A DNA stretch of 64,000 nucleotides from DASTQL01 sp035462375 (GTDB lineage: Bacteria > Actinomycetota > Actinomycetes > Jiangellales > Jiangellaceae): positions 16,639-80,638 of the forward strand of contig DATHUJ010000055.1 in assembly GCA_035462375.1 (NCBI GenBank), read 5' to 3'. A model generated the notes under the pieces. It was not told the DNA's origin. It worked only from the letters and a program-made list of their open reading frames with translations, and searched no databases. The position numbers and the translations under genes are program-made. Every line of letters starts with the position of its first letter. The first letter of the stretch is position 1. Positions 27,566 to 36,133 of the stretch are shown here, piece after piece.

Positions 27566-28354
27566 TCAGTTCAACCGCGCCCGGGCCGACCGGGCGGTCC
27601 GGCGCGTGGCCTCGGCGGCTGCTGGATCGGCCGGTTCGACCGCGTCGGCGAACTCCTCCAGGGCCGCCGCTCCGCCCACGAAGTCGCCGCCTCGCACGAG
27701 CAGCTCACCGCGTTCGCGACGGAGGGCGGCCGGATGTCGGGGGAGCAGCAGACCCAGCTCGACGGCCCACAGCCGGGTCCGCCGGCGCTCGAGCGTGTCG
27801 CCCGCCCACGCCCGGATGTTGGCGAGGACCCGCTGCAGGATCTCGACCGGCTCCCATGGATGCAGCAGCCCGGCGTGGAAGGTCGAGCCCGCGGCCTCGA
27901 CCAGCTCGGCGGCCTGGCCCGCCCGCAGCCGCCGACCGCCGCGCCAGGGATCGACCAGCTCGCGCCAGCCGTCCGGGTCACCGACGCCGACGACGAAGTG
28001 GCCGGGAAGCCCCACCCCGTACGCGGGGATCCCCGCTCGCCGGGCCACTTCCAGCCACACGACGGACAGCAGGATCGGCAGGCCGCGGCGGCGTCGGAGC
28101 ACGTGCGGCAGCAGCGACGAGCGGAGGTCCGCGTAGTCCTGGGGCGAGCCGACGAAGCCTGCCAGGACGTGGCGCAGCCGGTCCGGTGGGTGACCCTCGA
28201 CCGGCACGCGGCCGGCCAGCTCGTCAAGTGTGCGGAGCCAGCCATCGACCTCGAGACCGGGGTCCTCCTCGGCGGCGAGCAGCAGGCAGGCGAGCCCCAG
28301 GTCGACCTCATGCGCGCGTACCACCTGGGCGAAGCGGTCGCGCGTGGCCCTCAC
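27566..28354 (-). CDS. SirB1-like transglutaminase-fold protein
   Basis: The 262-residue protein matches the SirB1/transglutaminase-like family: LACLLLAAEEDPGL near the start, LPHVLRRRRGLPILLSVVWLEVARRAGIPAYGVGLPGHFVVG in the middle, and a C-terminal helical TPR-like part. The catalytic Cys of true transglutaminases is not evident (LLSVVW). GTG 28354 overlaps the acetyltransferase stop by four bases, so the two are coupled. Role unknown. Confidence 0.8.
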   Translation of the reverse strand: MRATRDRFAQVVRAHEVDLGLACLLLAAEEDPGLEVDGWLRTLDELAGRVPVEGHPPDRLRHVLAGFVGSPQDYADLRSSLLPHVLRRRRGLPILLSVVWLEVARRAGIPAYGVGLPGHFVVGVGDPDGWRELVDPWRGGRRLRAGQAAELVEAAGSTFHAGLLHPWEPVEILQRVLANIRAWAGDTLERRRTRLWAVELGLLLPRHPAALRRERGELLVRGGDFVGGAAALEEFADAVEPADPAAAEATRRTARSARARLN

Positions 28355-29376
28355 GGCCTCCGACGGTAGTGGTAGCGGTGGTGGTCCACGAGCCCGAGCC
28401 GCCCGTAGGTGGCCCGGGCAGCGGCGTTCTCCTCAGCCACCTGCAGGTAGACCTTCGCGGCCCCCAGGCCTGCCGCCCACCGGGTGAGCCCGCCCAGCAC
28501 ATGCGTGCCCAGGCCGAGCCGGCGCCGGTCGGGGACGACCTCCACGGCCGTGACGCCGAGCCAGCCCACCCCGTCGGGCGCGCTCGTCACTGCGCCCCGA
28601 GCGACCGCGACCGTCCGGCCGGAGGGCTCCCGGACCGCGGCGAAGCCCACGGCGGCCCCCCGGACGAGCACCGCCCGCGCACCCGGAGGCAGCTCGCCTC
28701 CCCGGTAGTGGTAGGCGGCCAGCCAGTCGGCGTCGGGCTCCGGCTCCACCCGTACGGGAGGGAGCTCCCGCCCGGGCCGGGCCGCAGCGATCGCGACGTC
28801 CAGCTCGGGCAGGTCGGCGGTCAGGACGAGGACGGGGTTGAATCGCTCCCAGCCGAGGGCGTCCAGATGAGCGGTCAGCCCTGCCTCCAGCGGCTCCACC
28901 ACCTGGAACTGGGGCGGCAGGCCCCGCGCGTCGTACCAGGCCTCGACGGCAGCCACGGCCTCGCCCACGGGGGCCGGGGCGTCACCGAGCGGGAGGCACG
29001 AGTTGGCCCGGCCGGTGAAGCCCCCCGCGGCCCGGAGCAACCACCCGCCGAGGCGCTCCTCCTCGTCCGCCAGCCAGGCCAGGGCCGCCGACGCCTCGAG
29101 CGCACGGACCTCGCGGCGGGCCACAGGTCGGGGTGGGACCGGCTTCGCAGCGACCACCGCCGACTCGGCCACCTCGACCACCGAGCCGTCGCCGCGGCGC
29201 ACCCGCACGACGCCGGACTCCAGGCCCTCGAGGACGCCGAGCACGTCCGTCGCGGACGGGCCACCGCCGGACGGCGTGCCGACGGCCGGACCACCCTGCG
29301 TACGACTCGGTGCGGGGCGCAACCGGTAGCGCACGACGACCCGCGTCCCGACGTCGCCGGGGGTGAGGAACGGCAT
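28351..29376 (-). CDS. GNAT acetyltransferase with N-terminal SH3-like domain (Rv0428c-like)
   Basis: The 341-residue protein starts MPFLTPGDVGTRVVVRYRL and has an SH3-like barrel (about 5-75: VLGVLEGLESGVVRVRRGDGSVVEV) followed by a GNAT region (about 90-335) with the acetyl-CoA binding VTAVEVVPDRRRLGLGTHVLGGL and an AENAAARATYGRLGL-type end. This two-domain layout is that of Rv0428c in mycobacteria. Substrate unknown. The preferred start is 29376; an upstream ATG at 29430 would add a poorly conserved leader. Confidence 0.85.
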   Translation of the reverse strand: MPFLTPGDVGTRVVVRYRLRPAPSRTQGGPAVGTPSGGGPSATDVLGVLEGLESGVVRVRRGDGSVVEVAESAVVAAKPVPPRPVARREVRALEASAALAWLADEEERLGGWLLRAAGGFTGRANSCLPLGDAPAPVGEAVAAVEAWYDARGLPPQFQVVEPLEAGLTAHLDALGWERFNPVLVLTADLPELDVAIAAARPGRELPPVRVEPEPDADWLAAYHYRGGELPPGARAVLVRGAAVGFAAVREPSGRTVAVARGAVTSAPDGVGWLGVTAVEVVPDRRRLGLGTHVLGGLTRWAAGLGAAKVYLQVAEENAAARATYGRLGLVDHHRYHYRRRP

Positions 29377-29473
29377 ACGCTGGCCTCCTGACGGACACGA
29401 TGGGGGCGTCGCGATACTAGGCGCCAACACCCGGACGCCGACCGCTTTCGTGCATCACCAGGAGGAGCTCGCC

Positions 29474-29803
29474 GTGACCTATGTCATCGCGCAGCCGTGC
29501 GTCGACCTCAAGGACCGCGCCTGCGTCGAGGAGTGCCCGGTCGACTGCATCTACGAGGGCGAGCGGATGCTCTACATCCACCCCGACGAGTGCGTCGACT
29601 GCGGGGCGTGCGAGCCGGTCTGCCCCGTCGAGGCGATCTTCTACGAGGACGACGTGCCCGAGCAGTGGAAGGACTACTACACCGCCAACGTCGACTTCTT
29701 CGAGGACCTCGGATCGCCCGGCGGCGCCTCCAAGCTCGGGGTCATCGACAAGGACCACCCGCTGGTCGCGGCACTGCCTCCGCAGCTGCAGGCCGAGGGC
29801 TGA
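29474..29803 (+). CDS. fdxA: 7Fe ferredoxin
   Basis: The 109-residue ferredoxin has the [3Fe-4S]/[4Fe-4S] pattern: CVDLKDRACVEECPVDC at the start and CVDCGACEPVCP near 40-50, then the C-terminal extension DVPEQWKDYYTANVDFF typical of actinobacterial FdxA/FdxC. GTG 29474 has GGAGGAGCTC upstream. As in mycobacteria it is next to dapC. Likely electron donor to cytochromes P450 or other reductases. Confidence 0.94.
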   Translation: MTYVIAQPCVDLKDRACVEECPVDCIYEGERMLYIHPDECVDCGACEPVCPVEAIFYEDDVPEQWKDYYTANVDFFEDLGSPGGASKLGVIDKDHPLVAALPPQLQAEG

Positions 29804-29811
29804 CCGGACCC

Positions 29812-30912
29812 GTGGCCCCCGGGAGCCGCCCCGACCTCCCCGACTTCCCCTGGAACCGGTTGCGGCCCCTCCGCCGGCGTGGCGAGGAGCACGCCGGCGG
29901 TCTCGTCGACCTGTCCGTGGGCACACCCGTCGACCCGACACCCGAGCGTGTACGGGAGGCGCTGGCGACGGCCGCCGACTCTCCGGGCTACCCGCAGACG
30001 CACGGCACGCCGCTGCTGCGGGAGGCGGTCGTCGGCTGGCTGGCCCGTCGGCTCGGCGTCACCGGCGTGGACCCCGAGGCGGTGCTCCCGACGATCGGGT
30101 CCAAGGAGCTGGTCGCCTGGCTGCCCACGCTGCTCGGGCTCGGCCCCGGCGACCTGGTCGTCCACCCCTCGCTGGCCTACCCCACGTACGACGTGGGTGC
30201 CCGGCTGGCCGGCGCCGAGCCGCTCGCCTCGGACTCGCTGACCTCGATCGGCCCGCGCCGGGTGTCGTTGCTGTGGCTCAACTCGCCGGCGAACCCGCAC
30301 GGCCGGGTGCTGCCCGCGGAGCACCTGGCCAAGGTTGTCGCCTGGGCCCGCGAGCGCGGTGTGGTGGTCGCCTCCGACGAGTGCTACGTGGAGTACGGAT
30401 GGGAGGCTCGGCCGCTCTCCGTGCTCGACCAGGCGGTGTGCGCCGGCTCGTACGAGGGGTTGCTGGCCGTCCACTCGCTGTCCAAGCGCAGCAACCTCGC
30501 GGGTTACCGGGTGGGCTTCGTCACCGGCGACCCCGTCCTGGTGGCGCGGCTTCTCGAGGTGCGCAAGCACGCCGGGATGATGGTGCCGACCCCGGTCCAG
30601 GCCGCGGCCGCGGCGGCCCTCGACGACGACGAGCACGTCGACGACCAGCGGCGTCGTTATGCCGCGCGGCGGGCGGTGCTGCGCCCCGCGCTCGAGGCGG
30701 CTGGGCTGCGGGTCGAGCACAGCGAGGCCGGCCTCTACCTCTGGGCGACCGCCGACGAACCCTGCTGGGAGACCGTCGGGCGGCTCGCGGGGCTTGGCGT
30801 GCTGGTCGCCCCCGGCGACTTCTACGGTCCAGCCGGTGCCCGCCACGTCCGTGTCGCCCTGACCGCCACCGACGAGCGGGTCGCCGCCGCCGCCGAGCGG
30901 CTGACCCCGTGA
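29812..30912 (+). CDS. dapC: Succinyldiaminopimelate transaminase
   Basis: The 366-residue PLP aminotransferase has fold-type I marks: NSPANPHGRVLP, ASDECYVEYGW, and the PLP Lys in VHSLSKRSNLAGYRVGF (about 225-241). Adjacency to fdxA and the DFPWNRL start match the actinobacterial DapC family. It makes N-succinyl-LL-diaminopimelate; dapD and dapE follow 4-6 kb away. GTG 29812 is nine bases after the fdxA stop, so the two are co-transcribed. Confidence 0.9.
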   Translation: MAPGSRPDLPDFPWNRLRPLRRRGEEHAGGLVDLSVGTPVDPTPERVREALATAADSPGYPQTHGTPLLREAVVGWLARRLGVTGVDPEAVLPTIGSKELVAWLPTLLGLGPGDLVVHPSLAYPTYDVGARLAGAEPLASDSLTSIGPRRVSLLWLNSPANPHGRVLPAEHLAKVVAWARERGVVVASDECYVEYGWEARPLSVLDQAVCAGSYEGLLAVHSLSKRSNLAGYRVGFVTGDPVLVARLLEVRKHAGMMVPTPVQAAAAAALDDDEHVDDQRRRYAARRAVLRPALEAAGLRVEHSEAGLYLWATADEPCWETVGRLAGLGVLVAPGDFYGPAGARHVRVALTATDERVAAAAERLTP

Positions 30913-30997
30913 CGCCCCCGTCGGATGTGCCCGACTCGCCCGGTGGCTGCTCCCGGCCGGGGCGTCTCATGACCCGGCGGGTAGGGACGGGGCGCGG

Positions 30998-31963
30998 TCA
31001 CGAGCCGCGGACCACGTCGACGTGGACGTGGTCGAGGTGGCGCAGGACCGGGTCCGCGGAGTCACCCGAGGGGTGCCGGTAGTCGCGCCAGCCCTCGGCG
31101 CTGCGCCGGGCGGTCCAGATCCGGTCGTCGAAGATCACCGTCGCGACCCCGAGCCGGTCCGCGTGAGCGACCAGCCAGTGCGCGGCCGCCCAGCCGGCCC
31201 GCCGCTGCTCGGGGTCGTCGTACGGGCGGAAGAACACGTCCACCGCTCTGCCGTCGTAGTGTGCCGATCCCGCGATGTGGCCGCTGTCGACGCCCCCGGC
31301 GGCGTAGCCGCCTGTCCGCTGCTCACCGAAGGACGCCCCGAGCTCGTCCCGCACCCGCCGAGCCCGGTCGGTGAGCCCGTCCCGCCCCTCGGTCTCCCGG
31401 TCGTACGAGCTGTGGCGCACCGTGCAGGTGAGGGCCGCCGGGGAGTGGCCGGTCAGCGCCGACGCGACGACCCGGGCGTCCTCCTCGTGGTCGGCGTAGG
31501 CCTCGGGGAAGGCGCTGCGCTGCACGGCCTGGGCCACCTCGGTGACGACACCGTCGGGGTAGCCCGGCACCCGCTCCAGCGCGTCGTAGAACCGCTCGCT
31601 CGCATGGACCGGGTCCTGGACCTGCTCGGGCGTGCCCCACCCCTGCGACGGGCGTTGTTGGAAGAGACCGAGCGAGTCACGATCGCCGTGATCCAGGTTG
31701 CGCAGGTCCGACTCCTGGTAGGCGGTGGCCAGGGCGATGGTGACCGCCCGGGCGGGCAGCCCCCGCCGTTCGGCGACCGCGGCGATCGTGGCGGCGTTCT
31801 CGGCCTGCTCCGGTGACAGCCGGACGCTCCGGTCGCCGGCCGAGACGGTGCACGTCTCCCTGCCGAGGACCGGGCCGGCGCCGCCCGACCACCAGAAGAC
31901 GCCCGCCGCGGCCACGGTGGCGGCGGCGAGCGTGGCGGCGACGACCCGGCCTGCTCTGCCCAT
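30998..31963 (-). CDS. Exported lysozyme/transglycosylase-fold protein with VldE-like C-terminal domain
   Basis: The 321-residue protein starts MGRAGRVVAATLAAATVAAAGVFWW, a signal anchor. Residues about 45-175 look like a lytic-transglycosylase-type fold (ATAYQESDLRNL with a candidate catalytic Glu, DSLGLFQQRPSQGWGT). The C-terminal region (about 200-320, GGVDSGHIAGSAHYDGRAVDVFFRP...DHVHVDV) resembles the ARB_07466/VldE-like C-terminal domain and has His residues reminiscent of peptidase M15-type sites. A role in cell-wall remodelling is inferred. Confidence 0.7.
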   Translation of the reverse strand: MGRAGRVVAATLAAATVAAAGVFWWSGGAGPVLGRETCTVSAGDRSVRLSPEQAENAATIAAVAERRGLPARAVTIALATAYQESDLRNLDHGDRDSLGLFQQRPSQGWGTPEQVQDPVHASERFYDALERVPGYPDGVVTEVAQAVQRSAFPEAYADHEEDARVVASALTGHSPAALTCTVRHSSYDRETEGRDGLTDRARRVRDELGASFGEQRTGGYAAGGVDSGHIAGSAHYDGRAVDVFFRPYDDPEQRRAGWAAAHWLVAHADRLGVATVIFDDRIWTARRSAEGWRDYRHPSGDSADPVLRHLDHVHVDVVRGS

Positions 31964-32051
31964 CACCCGCACAACGCACTCGCGGGCGGGGGGCGTTCCC
32001 CCGGTGCTCCAGGTCGTCCGGGTCGTCACGCCGGCCGTCGACCTCGACCCA

Positions 32052-33002
32052 TCAGGCCGTCCGAATCCGTGGATCCAGCACCGCCACGGCGATGTCGGCC
32101 AGCGCGTTGGCCACGATCACCGTCACGGCGATGACCAGGACGATGCCGACCATGAGGTTGCGGTCCCGGGTCTGGATGGCGTTGAAGAGCAGCCCCCCGA
32201 TCCCCGGGATGCCGAAGACGCCCTCCACGATCACCAGGGCTGTGATCATCTGGCCGACGTTGGCGGCCAGGAACGTCGCCACGGCCACGAGCGAAGGCCG
32301 CAGCGCGTGGACGCCCGTCACGCGATGCGGCGCCAGGCCCCGGGCTCGGGCCGCGCGCACGTACGGGGAGGCCAGCGACGCGAGCAGTTCGGAGCGCGTG
32401 ATGAGCGCGACGTAGCCGACCGACAGCGCCGCGAGCGACAGGATCGGGAGCACGTAGCTCTCCGGACCGGAGGAGATGCCGGTCGACGGGAGCAGCCCGA
32501 GGTGGAAGCCCAGCACCGACCGGCTCACCACGGCGACCACCAGCACCGGTGTGGCGACCATGAGCAGCGCGACCGCGTACACGAGGCCGCGACTCCGGCG
32601 CCCTCGGGACACGGCGGCGACGAAGCCGACGATCAGGCCGAGGACCGCCTGGACAACCAGGGCCCCGACGACGATGACGGCGCTCACCGACGCGGCGGAC
32701 GCGACAAGTGTCGTCACCGGCGGCCCCACTCTCGCAACGCCCAATGGGTCGGCCGGGTAGCTGCGGCCCAGGTCGCCCGTCAGCAGCCGGCCGAGGTAGT
32801 GGAGGTACTGGACGTGCAGCGGTCGGTCGAGCTCGTAGTACGCCGTGATCTGGGAGTAGAGCTCCGGTGGGGGCGGGCTGACTCCGAAGAGCGCGCGGAC
32901 CGGGTCGCCCGGCAGCACGGTCACGGCGATGTAGAGCGCGGTCACGACCACGAACAGCGTCACCACCGTCTGGACGAGTCGCCCGAGCACGAAGTGGCGC
33001 AC
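32052..33002 (-). CDS. Orphan ABC transporter permease, DppB-type
   Basis: The 316-residue permease has six helices, the family start VLGRLVQTVVTLFVVVTALYIAVTVLPGDPVRALFG and the EAA loop RAARARGLAPHRVTGVHALRPSLV. It diverges from a DppC-type partner 49 bases away. No binding protein or ATPase gene accompanies them. It could share the ATPases of the 18.5-24.3 kb operon, or the rest of its system is elsewhere. Confidence 0.9.
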   Translation of the reverse strand: MRHFVLGRLVQTVVTLFVVVTALYIAVTVLPGDPVRALFGVSPPPPELYSQITAYYELDRPLHVQYLHYLGRLLTGDLGRSYPADPLGVARVGPPVTTLVASAASVSAVIVVGALVVQAVLGLIVGFVAAVSRGRRSRGLVYAVALLMVATPVLVVAVVSRSVLGFHLGLLPSTGISSGPESYVLPILSLAALSVGYVALITRSELLASLASPYVRAARARGLAPHRVTGVHALRPSLVAVATFLAANVGQMITALVIVEGVFGIPGIGGLLFNAIQTRDRNLMVGIVLVIAVTVIVANALADIAVAVLDPRIRTA

Positions 33003-33039
33003 CCAGCCCTCCGGTCCAGTCGTCGGCCACGGGGGGACC

Positions 33040-33045
33040 TACCCT
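33040..33045 (+). promoter_or_regulatory. -10 element, leaderless promoter of the orphan DppC-type gene
   Basis: TACCCT ends six bases before ATG 33052, the spacing expected for a leaderless transcript. Confidence 0.5.
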
Positions 33046-33051
33046 CCCACC

Positions 33052-33921
33052 ATGTCCGAGGTGGCCGGGGCTGCCCCGTCCCAGGGAGGGCGGCCCGACG
33101 GGCTGCGCGAGCGGGCGAGGCGCGAGCCGATGCTCGTCGTCGCGGTCTCGATGCTCACCCTGCTCGTCGCACTTGCGGTGGTGCCCGGCGCTTTCACGCG
33201 GACCGACCCCCGCGCATGCGACCTCCACCGGAGTCGAGAGCCGCCGAGCCTGGACCACCCGTTCGGCATCGACACGCTGGGGTGCGACTACCTGGCGCAG
33301 ACCATCTACGGCACCCGGACGTCGTTGAGCGTCGCCGTCCTGACCCTGGCCGTGACCGTATCCGTGGCCCTCGTCCTGGGTGGGCTGGCGGGTTACCGGG
33401 GCGGCTGGCTGGACACCGTCGTCTCGCGGAGCACCGATGCCTGGGCCTCGGTGCCGCTCCTGCTCGGCGGGGTGGTCGTGCTGACCTCGACCGAGCAGCG
33501 GGGGGTCCTGCAGGTGTCCCTCGTCCTCGCGCTCTTCGGCTGGCCCGCGATGGTGCGGCTGGTCCGATCCAGCGTGAAGACCACGACGAGCCGCGATCAC
33601 GTGCTCGCCGCCCGGGCACTTGGCGCGGGCTCCTGGCGGGTGCTCCGGCGGCACGTCCTCCCGCTGTCGGTACGACCGCTTCTCGCCTACGCGTCCGGGT
33701 TCGCCGGGGTCGTCATCGCCGCCGAGGCGACCCTCACCTACATCGGCACCGGCCTCCAGCTGCCCACCATCTCGTGGGGGATCATGCTCTTCCGGGCGCA
33801 GGACCGGGTGACCCAGGCGCCCCACCTCATCGTGTTCCCGGCGCTCGCCCTGACCTTCACGGTCCTCGCCTTCGTACTGCTCGGGGAGGCGCTGCGTCGC
33901 AGGTCGCCCGCCGGGTCGTGA
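33052..33921 (+). CDS. Orphan ABC transporter permease, DppC-type
   Basis: The 289-residue permease carries the DppC core with the EAA loop AARALGAGSWRVLRRHVLPLS and the segment RTDPRACDLHRSR...GCDYLAQTIYGTRTS after the first helix. The same segment is in the DppC-type permease of the complete operon at 21.3 kb, so the two are close paralogues. Its GTG/ATG-proximal promoter is leaderless. Its partner is divergent rather than in an operon, which is uncommon for this transporter class. Confidence 0.9.
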   Translation: MSEVAGAAPSQGGRPDGLRERARREPMLVVAVSMLTLLVALAVVPGAFTRTDPRACDLHRSREPPSLDHPFGIDTLGCDYLAQTIYGTRTSLSVAVLTLAVTVSVALVLGGLAGYRGGWLDTVVSRSTDAWASVPLLLGGVVVLTSTEQRGVLQVSLVLALFGWPAMVRLVRSSVKTTTSRDHVLAARALGAGSWRVLRRHVLPLSVRPLLAYASGFAGVVIAAEATLTYIGTGLQLPTISWGIMLFRAQDRVTQAPHLIVFPALALTFTVLAFVLLGEALRRRSPAGS

Positions 33922-33937
33922 TCGGCTGACCGCTCCC

Positions 33938-33943
33938 TACGCT
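33938..33943 (+). promoter_or_regulatory. -10 element, leaderless promoter of aldo/keto reductase
   Basis: TACGCT ends six bases before GTG 33950. Confidence 0.5.
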
Positions 33944-33949
33944 GGTGGG

Positions 33950-34897
33950 GTGACCTCCCCACCCCGCCGTCTCGGTCTCGGCCTCGCCGCCGCCGGCCGT
34001 CCCGCGTACGTCAACCTCGGGCGCGCCGACGACATCGGCGACGACCGTACGCCGGCCGCGATGCGCGCCCGCGCGCACGCGCTGCTCGACGAGGCGTACC
34101 GGCTGGGGATCCGTTACCTCGACGTAGCCCGCTCGTACGGGAGGGCGGAGGAGTTCCTGGCCGACTGGCTGTCGGGCCGGCCGGAGGTCGACGACGTCGT
34201 CGTGGGTTCCAAGTGGGGCTACACGTACGTGGGGGAGTGGCGGCTCGACGCCGACGTCCACGAGGTCAAGGAGCACACCCGTCCGGCGTTCGAGCGGCAG
34301 CTCGCCGAGACCCGGGAGCTCCTGGACGGGCGGCTGGCGACCTACTACGTGCACTCGGCCACGGTCGAGTCCGGCGCCCTCGACGACCGCGACCTGCACG
34401 ACGCCATGGCGCGGCTTCGCGACGAGGGCGTGGCGATCGGGCTGTCGTCCTCCGGTCAGCAGCAGGCGGAGGCCGTCCGTCGTGCCCTGGAGGTGGAGGC
34501 CGGTGGAGCCCCCCTGTTCTCCTGGGTCGAGTCGACCTGGAACGTCCTCGAGCCCTCGGCCGGCCCCGCCCTGGCGGAGGCGGCCTCCGCCGGGTGGACC
34601 GTGGTCCTCAAGGAGGTCGTGGCCAACGGCCGGTTGACCTCGTTCGGCTCGGAGCGGGCCGCGGAGTCGGTGGCCGCTGCCGCTGGGCTCCCTGTCGACG
34701 TTCTCGCCACGGCCGCCGCTCTCGCCCGGCCGTGGGCGTCCTACGTCCTCTCGGGCGCGGTGACGGTCGACCAGCTGCGCAGCAACGCTGCCGCCGAGGA
34801 GGTGCGGCTGGACGCCGGCACGGTCGCCGCCCTCGAGGGGCTGGCCGAGGCGCCGGGCGTCTATTGGGAGCGGCGGCGGGCGCTGCCCTGGTCGTGA
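33950..34897 (+). CDS. Aldo/keto reductase, second copy
   Basis: The 315-residue protein has aldo/keto reductase hallmarks: RYLDVARSYGRAEEFLADWL (catalytic Asp/Tyr), VVVGSKWGY (Lys) and TYYVHSATVE (His), with a shorter C-terminal NADP region (SGAVTVDQLRSNAAA). It is only distantly like the copy at 8.7 kb. Substrate unknown. Confidence 0.88.
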   Translation: MTSPPRRLGLGLAAAGRPAYVNLGRADDIGDDRTPAAMRARAHALLDEAYRLGIRYLDVARSYGRAEEFLADWLSGRPEVDDVVVGSKWGYTYVGEWRLDADVHEVKEHTRPAFERQLAETRELLDGRLATYYVHSATVESGALDDRDLHDAMARLRDEGVAIGLSSSGQQQAEAVRRALEVEAGGAPLFSWVESTWNVLEPSAGPALAEAASAGWTVVLKEVVANGRLTSFGSERAAESVAAAAGLPVDVLATAAALARPWASYVLSGAVTVDQLRSNAAAEEVRLDAGTVAALEGLAEAPGVYWERRRALPWS

Positions 34898-35042
34898 TCC
34901 TGCGGGTCGTCCCCACGGACCACGAGCAGCGCCAGGACCGCGGCCAGGGCTGCGCCGACGGCCGTGAGAGCACCCGCTCGGCGGCGAGGTCCGCGCCGAG
35001 GTGTGGGAGCTCGCCGACACCGCCAGGACCAGCGCGCCCCCG

Positions 35043-35969
35043 TCAGTTGGCGTGCAGCACCTCGTTGAGGCCGCCCCACGTGCCCGAGCGGCGCACCGCC
35101 TCGACCGCCCCGGTCACGCTGTTGCGGCGGTAGAGCAGGTCGGACGCCCCCGACATGGCGCGGGCCTTGACCACCTCGCCGTCGGGCAGCGTCACCTTCG
35201 TACCAGCCGTCACGTAGCAGCCGGCCTCGACCACGCAGCCGTCGCCCAGCGAGATGCCGATCCCCGAGTTGGCCCCGAGCAGGCAACCCTGACCGATGCT
35301 CACGACCTCCTTGCCCCCGCCCGACAGCGTCCCCATGATCGATGCGCCACCGCCCACGTCCGAGCCGTCGCCGACCACGACCCCGGCCGAGATCCGCCCC
35401 TCGATCATGGAGGCACCCAGCGTGCCTGCGTTGAAGTTGACGAAGCCCTCGTGCATCACGGTGGTGCCGGCCGCGAGGTGGGCACCCAGGCGGACCCGGT
35501 CGGCGTCGGCGATGCGGACCCCGGCGGGCAGCACGTAGTCGGTCATCCGGGGGAACTTGTCGACTCCGTGGACGGCGACCGGCCCGCCGGCCCGTAACCG
35601 CAGCCGGGTCTCCTCGAAGCCGTCCACGGCGCACGGCCCGCGGCTGGTCCACACGACATTGGGGAGGACGGCAAAGATGCCGTCCACCGACAGGCCGTGC
35701 GGTGGCACCAGTCGCGACGAGAGCAGGTGCAGCCGCAGGTACGCGTCGGCGGTACCGACGGGCGGCGCGGCGAGGTCGATGGTGGTGGTCACCACCTCGG
35801 TCCGTACGGCGCGGGCCTCGTCGTCGGCGGCCAGCCCAGCCAGTGCCGCGGAGGCCGAGCTGCCGTCCGGTCCTCCCAGGGCCGGTGAGGGATACCAGAC
35901 GTCGAGGACGGTGCCGTCGTCGTGGACGGTGGCGAGGCCGTGGCCCCAGGCGGTTCGCGCGTCGGTCAT
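35043..35969 (-). CDS. dapD: 2,3,4,5-tetrahydropyridine-2,6-dicarboxylate N-succinyltransferase
   Basis: The 308-residue protein is the actinobacterial form of DapD: an N-terminal region starting TDARTAWGHGLATV, then a left-handed beta-helix of hexapeptide repeats (about 155-270: GTLGASMIEGRISAGVVVG, GGGASIMGTLSGGG, LLGANSGIGISLGDGC). It adds succinate from succinyl-CoA in the lysine/diaminopimelate route, upstream of DapC and DapE. Its start is leaderless. Confidence 0.95.
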   Translation of the reverse strand: MTDARTAWGHGLATVHDDGTVLDVWYPSPALGGPDGSSASAALAGLAADDEARAVRTEVVTTTIDLAAPPVGTADAYLRLHLLSSRLVPPHGLSVDGIFAVLPNVVWTSRGPCAVDGFEETRLRLRAGGPVAVHGVDKFPRMTDYVLPAGVRIADADRVRLGAHLAAGTTVMHEGFVNFNAGTLGASMIEGRISAGVVVGDGSDVGGGASIMGTLSGGGKEVVSIGQGCLLGANSGIGISLGDGCVVEAGCYVTAGTKVTLPDGEVVKARAMSGASDLLYRRNSVTGAVEAVRRSGTWGGLNEVLHAN

Positions 35970-35975
35970 GGGGCC

Positions 35976-35981
35976 AGCCTA
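35976..35981 (-). promoter_or_regulatory. -10 element, leaderless promoter of dapD
   Basis: On the minus strand TAGGCT ends six bases before ATG 35969. Confidence 0.55.
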
Positions 35982-36120
35982 GGAACGGTCGGCGTCGTCG
36001 GTGGCGCGGGCTGGCGTGCGACCTCATGAGCAGCCGGACGAGTCCCGCACGGTGAAGGATCTGCCGGTGGCACGTGCTGACGGACCCGAGGGCAACGAGT
36101 TCGGCGCCTTCCCCGCCGGG

Positions 36121-36126
36121 TAACGT
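36121..36126 (+). promoter_or_regulatory. -10 element, leaderless promoter of dapE
   Basis: TAACGT ends seven bases before ATG 36134. Confidence 0.45.
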
Positions 36127-36133
36127 CCGCGCC

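Noticed and set aside
27250..29391. 713-codon plus-strand frame across the SirB1 and GNAT genes
   Set aside because: Shadow of two minus-strand genes with recognisable domains.
31964..32051. Promoter or regulatory site between the lysozyme-fold gene and the orphan permease
   Set aside because: No convincing -10/-35, dyad or hairpin was visible.
34861..35046. Possible small membrane protein on the minus strand (LTAVGAALAAVLALLVV segment) after dapD
   Set aside because: No in-frame ATG, GTG or TTG near a ribosome site; only a CTG at 35046. Could be a real small gene, but unsupported.
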